A DNA stretch of 64,000 bases from UBA2336 sp964404445 (GTDB lineage Bacteria; Bacteroidota; Bacteroidia; Cytophagales; Cyclobacteriaceae). The notes beneath the pieces are model-generated. The model did no database searches and had not been told where the DNA came from. It saw nothing but the letters and a program-made list of their open reading frames with translations. Shown here one piece after another: positions 34,629-42,342 of the stretch. The stretch's first letter is position 1; every line of letters begins with the position of its first letter. The DNA is taken from NCBI GenBank assembly GCA_964404445.1, contig CAYOJW010000001.1:806001-870000 (forward strand), read 5' to 3'. Position numbers and translations under genes: made by a program.

Positions 34629-36515
34629 CTACACAACCGCACACGCTCCGCCTGCACACGCGGCTTCGCCTGTAAGATCGGTTTCGTCATCGGCTTCAAA
34701 CACTTGGGTGAGATCAATGGCTTTCAGGCTTTGTTCGAGTTCAGTAAAATGCTCGCGGGTAATATCTTCAAACGGAGCCTGCTTATAATTTCCGTTATCG
34801 AACGGCAATACACTAAGCCCGTTATACGAAGCCTTGTTTTCCCACATCCATTCGCCCACACGTTGCCATTCACCTTCGGCAATAGAAACCGTTGCCGATA
34901 CATTGTTGGCATTGTTGCCTCTGCGCAGGCCGTTGTAAACCCACTCGGTGTTGAATTTTTTAATGCGTTCCAATAAATCCATTACATCTTCGGTGCGTAC
35001 AATGCTGCCTTCGGGCGCACACTGCGGAATGCAAATAATGGCTTGCTTGCTGTTGAGCAAGTCATCTTCTAACAGTTCGGGATGATGAATGCTGAGATAC
35101 GTGTAGAGCGCTTCATTCTTGCCAATGCGAACCCTTCGGATGTAAAAATTATTATGCCATGCGTGGATACCTGACGATGTGCCCAGCACCAGCGATGTGG
35201 TTCCCGATGGCTTGATCGTAGTAGTGCGCGCGGCAAAAGCAATACCGATACGTGCCGATGTTTCGAGGTTTGTGTGTTTTACTTCATCGGCCGCTTCTTG
35301 TAAATCATATTTTAAAATTTCACCACTGGCAATGCCGGTCATACCCACACCAATCAGGGCATCTTCGGCAGTGGTGGTGCGCCATTCGTCACGCAGGTAA
35401 TGGAAATCGGTAAAGCCTGCTTGTAATGTTCCCAAAAAGGAAGCGGCCCGTGCACGGTTGTTCAAATCTTCCTGGCTTTCAATATCCGATACGTTGATCT
35501 CGCATAAATTACAGAACTGAAACGGACGCAATGCAATTTCGCAGCAGGGGTTTGTACCCCAGTCAACATCGTTGGTAAAATAAAAACCGGGTTCACCGCT
35601 TCCGCTCAGTTCAATTTTTTTCCAAAGCGTAAAAAAATCCTCCCGCGTGGTGGTATCACGCGGTAATACGACCGAATTGTTAGCGCGACCGCGTTGTTCA
35701 TTTAACTCCCACCAGTTGCCAAACTTACAGGTAAGCATTTCTTCATCGGTGGCCGAGAAAAGTGAAATCATGGCCGACCTGCGGATGCCTCCGGCTAACA
35801 CGGCATTTGCTAAATAGCACATAATGTCGTGGCATTCTAACGGGGTAAGTTTCTCGCCATCTTCTTTGCGGTCTAAAACAGATTGCACGTGTGCCACGCA
35901 AAGTTTAAGTGGTTCGGGGCCGGGTGCTTTACCGCCTGCTGTTACCAATCGTGCGCCTTTCGGGCGGATGTCGGAGTAATCAAATACCGGCATATACTGG
36001 CTCAGGCCGAAGTAAGCTTTTAATAAAACCTTGATGGCATCGGCCCAGCCTTCAAGACTGTCGCCAATTAAAAACTTTTTATGCTTTACTGCCTTTTTTA
36101 GCGGGGGCAGTTTTTCTACGTGATGAAACTGTACCGAATACCCGACACCCGTTCCGCCTAACAATAAAAACAGGGTTTCAGAAAAAGCACGTAAATCATC
36201 TACCGGAAGGTAAGCACAATTATAAATGCGGCTGTTGTTGCGTGTGATGGCCGTGCCGGCAAACTGCATGGCACGCATGGATGGCAATACTTTTTTAGTG
36301 CGTACGTATTGCATCCAGTATTGAATGTCGTCTTTTAAGGCTGTATATTTTTCGCTCATCATGTTCTCGTAGCGCGTACAGATTTCGTCCCACGACTCTC
36401 TGCGTTTTAATTCGGGCAGGTAGCGGGCGTACTTCATATATACGATCAGGTCGCTTAAAATTTGTTGGTTAAGTTGAAGCTTGGTAACGATGGGCTGTTC
36501 TTCGAGCATGATCAT
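34629..36515 (-). CDS. nrdJ: Class II (adenosylcobalamin-dependent) ribonucleotide reductase
   Basis: A 628-residue oxygen-independent reductase, most like the monomeric triphosphate reductase of Lactobacillus leichmannii but about 110 residues shorter. The active site is visible: NPCCEI supplies Asn322, thiyl Cys324 and Glu326, Cys335 in FQFCNL lies 11 residues on, as does Cys419 after Cys408 in the Lactobacillus enzyme, and the partner is Cys100 in RIYNCAY. The C-terminal pair CAGGAC (620/625) would be the redox relay. The start may be 36515 or 36509. It is separate from nrdBA (26 kb away), giving the cell a B12-dependent alternative. Confidence 0.9.
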   Translation of the reverse strand: MIMLEEQPIVTKLQLNQQILSDLIVYMKYARYLPELKRRESWDEICTRYENMMSEKYTALKDDIQYWMQYVRTKKVLPSMRAMQFAGTAITRNNSRIYNCAYLPVDDLRAFSETLFLLLGGTGVGYSVQFHHVEKLPPLKKAVKHKKFLIGDSLEGWADAIKVLLKAYFGLSQYMPVFDYSDIRPKGARLVTAGGKAPGPEPLKLCVAHVQSVLDRKEDGEKLTPLECHDIMCYLANAVLAGGIRRSAMISLFSATDEEMLTCKFGNWWELNEQRGRANNSVVLPRDTTTREDFFTLWKKIELSGSGEPGFYFTNDVDWGTNPCCEIALRPFQFCNLCEINVSDIESQEDLNNRARAASFLGTLQAGFTDFHYLRDEWRTTTAEDALIGVGMTGIASGEILKYDLQEAADEVKHTNLETSARIGIAFAARTTTIKPSGTTSLVLGTSSGIHAWHNNFYIRRVRIGKNEALYTYLSIHHPELLEDDLLNSKQAIICIPQCAPEGSIVRTEDVMDLLERIKKFNTEWVYNGLRRGNNANNVSATVSIAEGEWQRVGEWMWENKASYNGLSVLPFDNGNYKQAPFEDITREHFTELEQSLKAIDLTQVFEADDETDLTGEAACAGGACAVV

Positions 36516-36541
36516 GGCATAACAAGTTTAAAAAGTGGACT

Positions 36542-36585
36542 GGAAGGTACTTGTTGTACCGTGCATTAAACATGATGCAAATCAT
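36542..36585 (-). promoter_or_regulatory. nrdJ control region: weak -7 element and two palindromes
   Basis: ATGAT-GCAA-ATCAT (36572-36585) is a perfect 14-base palindrome of the Crp/Fnr half-site type. GGTAC-TTGTT-GTACC (36546-36560) is a second inverted repeat overlapping the minus-strand TACCTTCC (36549-36542), a degraded TAnnTTTG. If transcription starts about five bases past that element (about 36537), the first palindrome is centred at -41.5, the spacing of class II Crp/Fnr activation. Confidence 0.5.
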
Positions 36586-36913
36586 ATTTAACAAAATTTT
36601 TAATCAACAAAATGGATTACCGTCTGATAATTTGATGGTTAAGACCGATGATATTTATAATCAGGTAAACCAATGTTATTCAGTAACCTGAAAGGTTGAG
36701 GTTTGTGCGTGGCATGTTAAAATTATTAACGCTAACCGCATTGTAAAATAACCCTGGAGGGTGATTTGTTATGAACTTCGCTAACGGATGGGTATTTCTT
36801 TTTAGAATTTTTTCATATACTTTTCTGTTTGCCGATTGTGTTTATCGCTGAAGATCATCGTATATGATTTAAAACCGGGATTAATACGTGGGTTGTTACG
36901 AAAAATTGACTGT
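36586..36913. other. Intergenic region between nrdJ and the Crp/Fnr gene
   Basis: An AT-rich stretch of about 330 bases upstream of the regulator. I see no ORF of note, RNA gene or strong hairpin. The open frame of the regulator extends back to 36836, but without a convincing start. Confidence 0.5.
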
Positions 36914-37534
36914 ATGAACGAAAAAAATGTGGCTGCCGGGTTTGTTTCCGGCCAACTCCGCGAAAAGCTTGTGGCTGCCGGTAGCACAAAGGTATTCCCC
37001 GAAGGGAACACGATTTTAACAGAGAATGCCTTCATCCGGGCAATCCCTATTGTATTGTCGGGAAGTATTCGCGTAATGCGTTCAGACGAAGATGGACGTG
37101 AAATTTTACTCTATTATATCAGACCGGGCGAAAGCTGTATTATGTCTTTTCTGGGCGGTCTCCATCACGACACCAGTAAGGTGAAAGCCGTGGCCGAAGA
37201 AGAAACCGAAGTATTGTTTATTCCAATTGATAAAGTGAGTTTGTTTATCCGGGAGTTTCCGGAGTGGCTCGATTATATTTTTAAGCTTTACCATAAACGG
37301 TTCGAAGAATTGCTGGGCATGGTAAATGCAGTAGCCTTTAAAAAAATGGACGAACGTTTGTTGAGCCTGATCCGGAAAAAGGCCGCGTTAAATAACAGCC
37401 AAAACCTTTCCGTAACGCACATACAGTTAGCCAACGAACTGGGAACCGCCCGCGAAGTGGTTTCGCGGTTGCTCAAACAGTTAGAAACCGAAGGGCTTAT
37501 CCGGCTTGGCCGGAATAAAATTGAGCTTGTGTAA
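36914..37534 (+). CDS. Crp/Fnr-family transcriptional regulator
   Basis: 206 residues from the ATG at 36914 (MNEKNVAAG). The cyclic-nucleotide-binding type sensor barrel covers about 25-125 (IPIVLSGSIRVMRSDEDGREILLYYIRPGESCIMS), then a dimerisation helix and a winged helix-turn-helix at about 155-200 (THIQLANELGTAREVVSRLLKQLE). It lacks the N-terminal four-Cys iron-sulfur motif of Fnr, so it senses something else; Cys113 near ESCIMS is a candidate sensor residue. It is oriented away from nrdJ and toward the sulfur-transfer genes 62 bases downstream, which it probably controls. Confidence 0.92.
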   Translation: MNEKNVAAGFVSGQLREKLVAAGSTKVFPEGNTILTENAFIRAIPIVLSGSIRVMRSDEDGREILLYYIRPGESCIMSFLGGLHHDTSKVKAVAEEETEVLFIPIDKVSLFIREFPEWLDYIFKLYHKRFEELLGMVNAVAFKKMDERLLSLIRKKAALNNSQNLSVTHIQLANELGTAREVVSRLLKQLETEGLIRLGRNKIELV

Positions 37535-37596
37535 CAAAAGTCACCGTTAATGTTTTCGCGTACCGTGATCTTTACATCGTATTAAAAATAAAAGCG

Positions 37597-37809
37597 ATGA
37601 AGAAGAACATGGGAAATATCGACCGGGTAATCCGGTTAACGGTAGCCGTTTTGCTGGTGGTATTGGTTTCTACCGGAGTGGTATCTGGTGTATGGGGTAC
37701 CGTAGTATGGGTTGCGGCCGGTGTATTGGCATTGGTTTCGGCAGTGGGTTTTTGCCCGTTATACAAATTGCTGGGCATGTCAACGTGTAAAACTGCACCC
37801 CGAAAATGA
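37597..37809 (+). CDS. DUF2892 (YgaP-type) membrane protein
   Basis: 70 residues, two transmembrane segments (about 10-30 and 32-50) and the family end GFCPLYKLLGMSTCK, which places two Cys (in FCP and STC) near the membrane face. DUF2892 is the membrane half of the rhodanese YgaP and is found beside sulfurtransferases. Its stop overlaps the next start by four bases (ATGA). First gene of the sulfur-transfer unit. Confidence 0.88.
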   Translation: MKKNMGNIDRVIRLTVAVLLVVLVSTGVVSGVWGTVVWVAAGVLALVSAVGFCPLYKLLGMSTCKTAPRK

Positions 37810-38024
37810 AATTCCTTTTATCGTATTGGGGAATTATAGCAGGCATAGTGGCCGGTGCTTTGGCAGGATATACCTATTACCATTACATCGGTTGTTTAAG
37901 CGGAACCTGCCCCATCACGTCACAACCCCTTAACAGTACAGTATATGGTGCGGTTATGGGCGGCTTACTGCTGAGTATGTTTCGTAAGCCTGATAAAAAT
38001 CAGGATACGAATCAGGAAAAATAA
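37806..38024 (+). CDS. DUF6132 membrane protein
   Basis: 72 residues. Two predicted membrane segments surround a loop with GCLSGTCPITSQPLNSTVYG, the signature of DUF6132, with two Cys that might carry sulfur. Translationally coupled to the DUF2892 gene. Probably works with the rhodaneses in sulfide or sulfane-sulfur handling, inferred from context only. Confidence 0.82.
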   Translation: MKFLLSYWGIIAGIVAGALAGYTYYHYIGCLSGTCPITSQPLNSTVYGAVMGGLLLSMFRKPDKNQDTNQEK

Positions 38025-38051
38025 ACTCACTTTTTATAAACTTTAAAACAC

Positions 38052-38369
38052 ATGATCAATACGATTAAAAATTTTCTGGGCATTGAGCCCGCTGCCGATT
38101 ACGCAACATTAGTGAAAGAAGGCGCTTTGATTTTAGATGTGCGCAGCGCAGGCGAATATGCCGGTGGGCATATTAAAGGGTCAACGAATATCCCCGTGAA
38201 TACGCTGGCGCATAAGCTGCAACAGGTGGGCGATAAAAACCGCGTGATCATTACCTGTTGTGCTTCGGGTATGCGTAGTGCAACAGCAAGACAAATTTTA
38301 AAAGATGCCGGTTATGCGCAGGTGCATAATGGCGGAGGGTGGACAAATCTTCAACAAAAAATTAAATAA
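38052..38369 (+). CDS. Single-domain rhodanese sulfurtransferase
   Basis: 105 residues, cytoplasmic (no leader). The rhodanese fold shows ALILDVRSAGEYAGGHIKGSTNIPVN, and the active loop CASGMRS begins at Cys70 with a preceding Cys69. A six-residue loop is typical of sulfurtransferases acting on thiosulfate or persulfides. It is 27 bases after DUF6132 and 8 before the OsmC gene. Confidence 0.93.
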   Translation: MINTIKNFLGIEPAADYATLVKEGALILDVRSAGEYAGGHIKGSTNIPVNTLAHKLQQVGDKNRVIITCCASGMRSATARQILKDAGYAQVHNGGGWTNLQQKIK

Positions 38370-38377
38370 TAAATACT

Positions 38378-38833
38378 ATGGAAGCGCATTTTTATAATGT
38401 TAACATCGAATGGAACACCGACCGTAAAGGAGTGATGTGTTCGCCCGAACTAAATCAGGGACAGAATAATTGTGTTGAGGTGGCCACACCGCCTGAGTTT
38501 AACAAGGGTATTCCGGGTATATGGTCGCCCGAACATTTGTTTACGGCAGCAGTAAGCAGTTGTTTAATGACTACGTTTTTAGCCGTTGCCGAAAACTCGA
38601 AACTGAATTTCACACAATTTAGCTGTCGGTCGAAAGGTAAGTTAGAGCAGCAGGACGGCAAGTATTGGATGAGTGAAGTATTGCTGGAACCCGAAGTAAC
38701 CATTACAGACGAGAAAGATTACGACCGCGCCATGCGTGTGTTGCAAAAAGCAGAAGCGGCCTGCCTGATTTCTAATTCAATCAAATCGAAAGTTACCATG
38801 AACCCGCACATACGGGTTATGGAAACAGTTTAA
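38378..38833 (+). CDS. OsmC-family peroxiredoxin-like protein
   Basis: 151 residues. The two redox cysteines of the OsmC/Ohr family are in AAVSSCLMTTF (Cys62) and EAACLISNSIK (about Cys128), on separate helices as expected. OsmC proteins reduce organic hydroperoxides and, in sulfur clusters, may act on persulfides. Close spacing to the rhodaneses suggests a shared thiol or persulfide substrate. Confidence 0.93.
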   Translation: MEAHFYNVNIEWNTDRKGVMCSPELNQGQNNCVEVATPPEFNKGIPGIWSPEHLFTAAVSSCLMTTFLAVAENSKLNFTQFSCRSKGKLEQQDGKYWMSEVLLEPEVTITDEKDYDRAMRVLQKAEAACLISNSIKSKVTMNPHIRVMETV

Positions 38834-38850
38834 ATAGTTTATTTTTGAGG

Positions 38851-39570
38851 ATGATGCGAACATATATGAGTTACACTAAAGCCCCTTGGGCATTATTACT
38901 GTTAGCGGTTTGGATTTCGGCCTGTCAGGCACAACCCACGAAGCAGTCGTTAGACGCCCAAGCGTTTCAACAAAAAATAGCGGAAACACCGGGCGCTGTA
39001 ATCTTAGATGTTCGCACACCCGAAGAATTTTCGAAAGGCTACATTGCCGGTGCATTAAACAGCAACTGGAACGATGAAGCCTTTAACAGCCAGGTTTCAA
39101 CGCTCGATAAATCAAAACCGGTTTTTGTGTATTGCCTCAGTGGCGGACGAAGCGCGGCTGCGGCTGCAAAGTTGCGTAAAGATGGATTTCAACAAGTATA
39201 TGAGTTAACGGATGGTATGTTAGCATGGCGTGCGGCCAACCTGCCCGAAGTATTCAAGCGGAAGGCATCTGCCGGTATGACCCACGAGCAATTTTTAGAA
39301 CGGATCGACCACCCTAAATTAGTGTTGGTTGATTTTTATGCCGATTGGTGCGCACCCTGTCGGAAGATGGAACCCTACTTAAAAGAAATCGCCCGCGATA
39401 TGAACGAAACAGTGGAAGTAGTGCGTATCGATGCCGATGCAAATCCGGAGCTATGTAAAACATTGGGCATACAGGCATTACCCGTGCTACACCTGTATCA
39501 GGATAAAAAATTAATCTGGTCGAATACCGGCTTTATTGATAAAGCGGGCGTTGTAAAACAACTACAATAA
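38851..39570 (+). CDS. Rhodanese-thioredoxin fusion lipoprotein
   Basis: 239 residues from the ATG at 38851; the ATG at 38866 is also possible and lies better placed after TATTTTTG (38840-38847), an exact TAnnTTTG. A lipobox-like ISAC puts a lipidated Cys near residue 25, so it faces the periplasm. A rhodanese domain follows (VILDVRTPEEF, active loop CLSGGRS at Cys95), then a thioredoxin domain with WCAPC at about 166-170. The fusion could move sulfur onto the rhodanese and reduce it off with the thioredoxin. It overlaps the convergent DUF4105 gene by nine bases. Confidence 0.9.
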   Translation: MMRTYMSYTKAPWALLLLAVWISACQAQPTKQSLDAQAFQQKIAETPGAVILDVRTPEEFSKGYIAGALNSNWNDEAFNSQVSTLDKSKPVFVYCLSGGRSAAAAAKLRKDGFQQVYELTDGMLAWRAANLPEVFKRKASAGMTHEQFLERIDHPKLVLVDFYADWCAPCRKMEPYLKEIARDMNETVEVVRIDADANPELCKTLGIQALPVLHLYQDKKLIWSNTGFIDKAGVVKQLQ

Positions 39571-40716
39571 CCGTTGGATGGCAGAGGCGCGTACGGCTAA
39601 TGCCATCACCACAGGAATCAAAAAAACATTGAGTTGTTGTGGCAGAACAAACCAAAGCACTAACGTGGCAATTAATACAATTCCGGTAGCGGTAAAATAT
39701 TTCTTTACAAAAGCCTGTCGTTTTTGACTGAACATCAACCAAACGGCAATAGCGTGCAACGGAAATGCCCAAAGCAAATTAAAATTGTTGGCCGCTGCGC
39801 GATGATCGGTAGCAACCCAAAGCGTAAACAACAGCAACCCGATTAATCCAACGGTAAAGAATATCGTTACGTCAAACCAACGACTGAGTTTTTTTCTTTT
39901 CCAGTCGAACCACGTGAGCGCAAGGGTTGCCAGTAGAAACGCGCCTAACACAATCCACGGATGGAGTAGGCTAAACGATTCTTCTTCGGGTGTGGAGGCA
40001 TAGGCAACAATGGTTTCATTCACCAACGGTTTGCCTCCGAGTGTTGCATGGTTAAAACCCGATTCGATATAATCGGGCAGAAACATATACTCATACGGAG
40101 TTGCCTTTTTATCCATCGGTAAGCCTAAACAAATATCAATACCCAAATCGCCCCACGGTTGTTGGGCGAGGTAAATATCGGTGAGGCCGCGAATGGTATA
40201 ATCTGTTGTGATGTACGATCCGTCAAACGTTACGCTATCTTTAAATACCGTTACAAACACATCGCGCACTTTGGTGGCGCAGTTATTATAAAAATAATCG
40301 TAGCGGTAGTTTACGTTTTTGGGCTGGGCATTCCAGTATAAATAATCGAACAGTTTTTGTTTTTGATAGGCATTGAGATCAATTACCTGTTCGTGTACAT
40401 AACGGTTGTGCGAAATGTAATGATCGCGAAACAGATCGTAAGGATAAACCCCCAGCTTATACAACAAATAACCACGGGTGAAGTTGAGGTAAAAATTGGG
40501 TTGGTCGAAATCAAACACGCCATAATTCAATGCCAGATCCATACCCGATTGCGGATCGTACACGCGGATAGCGCTATGCCCAAAAGCCGAATACAACTCG
40601 CCCTGATACGGGCCCAACGTAATTACCGAAATCTGCGCCTGATCGGATAAAGCCGGGCCTTGTGCAAAGGCAGGCAGCGAGAACAACAGGAGTATGACTA
40701 ATATAAAGCGTTGCAT
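39562..40716 (-). CDS. DUF4105 membrane protein, Lnb-like lipoprotein N-acyltransferase candidate
   Basis: 384 residues: a signal peptide (to FAQG, residue 20), a periplasmic domain of about 230 residues, and about five C-terminal membrane segments. GHSAIRV (His47) and YNNCATKV (Cys146) form the His/Cys pair of DUF4105. As I recall, Lnb, the lipoprotein N-acyltransferase identified in Bacteroides, belongs to this family. If so, it finishes the triacylation of the many lipoproteins in this window. No operon partner; the start is 60 bases from the divergent radical SAM gene. Confidence 0.75.
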   Translation of the reverse strand: MQRFILVILLLFSLPAFAQGPALSDQAQISVITLGPYQGELYSAFGHSAIRVYDPQSGMDLALNYGVFDFDQPNFYLNFTRGYLLYKLGVYPYDLFRDHYISHNRYVHEQVIDLNAYQKQKLFDYLYWNAQPKNVNYRYDYFYNNCATKVRDVFVTVFKDSVTFDGSYITTDYTIRGLTDIYLAQQPWGDLGIDICLGLPMDKKATPYEYMFLPDYIESGFNHATLGGKPLVNETIVAYASTPEEESFSLLHPWIVLGAFLLATLALTWFDWKRKKLSRWFDVTIFFTVGLIGLLLFTLWVATDHRAAANNFNLLWAFPLHAIAVWLMFSQKRQAFVKKYFTATGIVLIATLVLWFVLPQQLNVFLIPVVMALAVRASAIQRLL

Positions 40717-40763
40717 GATCCAAATAAATGAGCCTAAAGATAAAACAATCGACTTCCAAACGG

Positions 40764-40771
40764 TAATTTTG
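40764..40771 (+). promoter_or_regulatory. Promoter of the radical SAM gene
   Basis: TAATTTTG is an exact TAnnTTTG, ending five bases before the ATG at 40776, which predicts a leaderless or nearly leaderless transcript. No -33 element is obvious. Confidence 0.45.
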
Positions 40772-40775
40772 ACGG

Positions 40776-41807
40776 ATGGATGCGTTGCGCGGAAATTTCA
40801 GGGATGTAATGAACTTGGCCAGAAAGGCCACGCCTGCGCGCCTGTACAATGCGGCTAAGGTGTTGTCGAGTTACCACTACGCGCGCTGGTCGGGCAAACC
40901 CTCGCATTGGGCTTTGCCTACGGCCATTTCTATCGAGCCGACTACTTCATGTAACCTTCGCTGTCCGGAGTGCCCGTCAGGATTGCGGTCGTTTACAAGG
41001 CCAACCGGTATGTTGCAAGCCGGTCTTTTTAAAAAAGTGATTGATGAGCTTTCCGATACGTTATCGTACCTCACGTTTTATTTTCAGGGCGAGCCGTATT
41101 TGCATCCGCAGTTTTTAGAGTTGGTGCAGTATGCCTCCGGTAAAAATATTTACACGGCCACTTCTACCAATGCACATTACTTAAATGATGTAATGGCCAA
41201 ACGCACTATCGAATCGGGGTTAGACCGGCTGATCATTTCCATTGATGGTACGACTCAGGAAACGTATCAATCATACCGTGTAGGCGGTAAACTTGATAAG
41301 GTAATTGAAGGTGCGCGCAACATTGTGCGCTGGAAAAAAGAACTGAAGTCGATCAAGCCTTTTGTGGTATTCCAGTTTTTAGTGGTGAAGCCGAACGAAC
41401 ATCAAATTGAAGAAGTACACAAACTTGCCAAAGAAATAGGTGTAGATCACGTAGCGTTAAAAACCGCCCAGATTTATGATTATGAAAATGGCTCGGAGCT
41501 GATCCCTACCATCGATAAGTATTCACGCTATCAAAAAAATGGTGATAATACCTACTCGATTAAAAATGAGTTGGCCAGCCATTGCTGGAAAATGTGGCAG
41601 AGTTGTGTGATTACCTGGGATGGCAAAGTCGTACCCTGTTGTTTCGATAAAGATGCGCATTATGTAATGGGCGATTTGCAAACCCAGTCGTTTAAAGAAA
41701 TTTGGCAGGGTGAGAAGTACAACAATTTCCGGGCGAGTTTGCTGCGCTCACGCGATGAGATTGAAATGTGCAAGAATTGTACGGAAGGAACGAAGGTGTG
41801 GGCTTAG
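40776..41807 (+). CDS. Radical SAM/SPASM-domain enzyme
   Basis: 343 residues. TTSCNLRCPEC (about 57-67) is the CxxxCxxC site for the SAM-cleaving cluster. The C-terminal SPASM domain has a Cys set (SHCWKMWQSC, VPCCFDKD, MCKNC) that could hold auxiliary clusters. SPASM enzymes modify peptides or oxidise protein or sugar substrates; nothing nearby looks like a precursor peptide, so the substrate is unknown. It is a single gene between the DUF4105 gene and a small Cys-rich protein. Confidence 0.9.
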   Translation: MDALRGNFRDVMNLARKATPARLYNAAKVLSSYHYARWSGKPSHWALPTAISIEPTTSCNLRCPECPSGLRSFTRPTGMLQAGLFKKVIDELSDTLSYLTFYFQGEPYLHPQFLELVQYASGKNIYTATSTNAHYLNDVMAKRTIESGLDRLIISIDGTTQETYQSYRVGGKLDKVIEGARNIVRWKKELKSIKPFVVFQFLVVKPNEHQIEEVHKLAKEIGVDHVALKTAQIYDYENGSELIPTIDKYSRYQKNGDNTYSIKNELASHCWKMWQSCVITWDGKVVPCCFDKDAHYVMGDLQTQSFKEIWQGEKYNNFRASLLRSRDEIEMCKNCTEGTKVWA

Positions 41808-41814
41808 TTTTAAA

Positions 41815-41846
41815 TGTAAGATTTACGATTTTCGAATTACGATTTA
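41815..41846. repeat. Degenerate AT-rich repeat (AGATTTACG type)
   Basis: AGATTTACGATTTT followed by a second ATTACGATTT copy, matching the reverse complement of the element at 10100-10131. Located after the radical SAM gene. Confidence 0.4.
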
Positions 41847-41919
41847 AGAACAGCTACCCACATTAGCGCAAGTATCCGCTTGTTCCATAATTTGCTATGC
41901 AGAGATATACAAATTAAAG

Positions 41920-42087
41920 TCAGTTATGTTTCGATCTGATTTCTGCCTCTATTTTCTCGAAATCAACCGCGCTGCACTTGCCACAACCTGTTGCGCACGA
42001 TTTTGCCTTGAACGACCGGTAGATTATCCGGCCTAAGTACGCCAGCGCGCCAATGAATAAGAGTATGATAATAATCTGCTGAAGCAT
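41920..42087 (-). CDS. FeoB-associated Cys-rich type membrane protein
   Basis: 55 residues, read directly from the minus strand: one N-terminal transmembrane helix (IIIILLFIGALAYLG), a basic turn (RIIYRSFKAKS), then a compact cysteine motif CATGCGKC and an acidic-basic tail. This is the layout of the small FeoB-associated Cys-rich membrane proteins, thought to assist ferrous iron uptake or membrane metal handling. No feoA/feoB is in the window, so the link is by family only. An exact TACTTTTG promoter element ends five bases before the ATG, suggesting a leaderless mRNA. Confidence 0.8.
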   Translation of the reverse strand: MLQQIIIILLFIGALAYLGRIIYRSFKAKSCATGCGKCSAVDFEKIEAEIRSKHN

Positions 42088-42091
42088 GGTT

Positions 42092-42099
42092 CAAAAGTA
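42092..42099 (-). promoter_or_regulatory. Promoter of the small Cys-rich protein gene
   Basis: On the minus strand TACTTTTG (42099-42092) matches TAnnTTTG exactly, with four bases between it and the ATG at 42087. Transcription is therefore expected to start at or next to the start codon. Confidence 0.5.
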
Positions 42100-42342
42100 C
42101 AGAATCCGCAGGAATAACACTCCGTAATCCCAAACAGTTCACCGTCCGTTTGCGGACAGGAATTTGATAAAGTGAACATAGGCTAAAGCTACAAACCGCT
42201 TATTTGAGGCTGAATAGTATGTTTTTCTGTTGGCATTAAACTTGGCAACACCCAACTCCGGGCGAGATTGTTGGGTTTTTCGTGCTAAATTTTTTCACCG
42301 GCCTCACCATCTTTAGTTACTCCATTATTGATATTCAACACG
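42100..42342. other. Intergenic region before the ABC permease
   Basis: About 240 bases between the divergent small Cys-rich gene and the permease. I see no ORF, RNA gene or hairpin that stands out. The permease promoter is not clear. Confidence 0.45.

Noticed and set aside
37535..37596. Crp/Fnr operator in front of the DUF2892 gene
   Set aside because: GTGATCTTTACATC has only one good half-site, too weak to claim.
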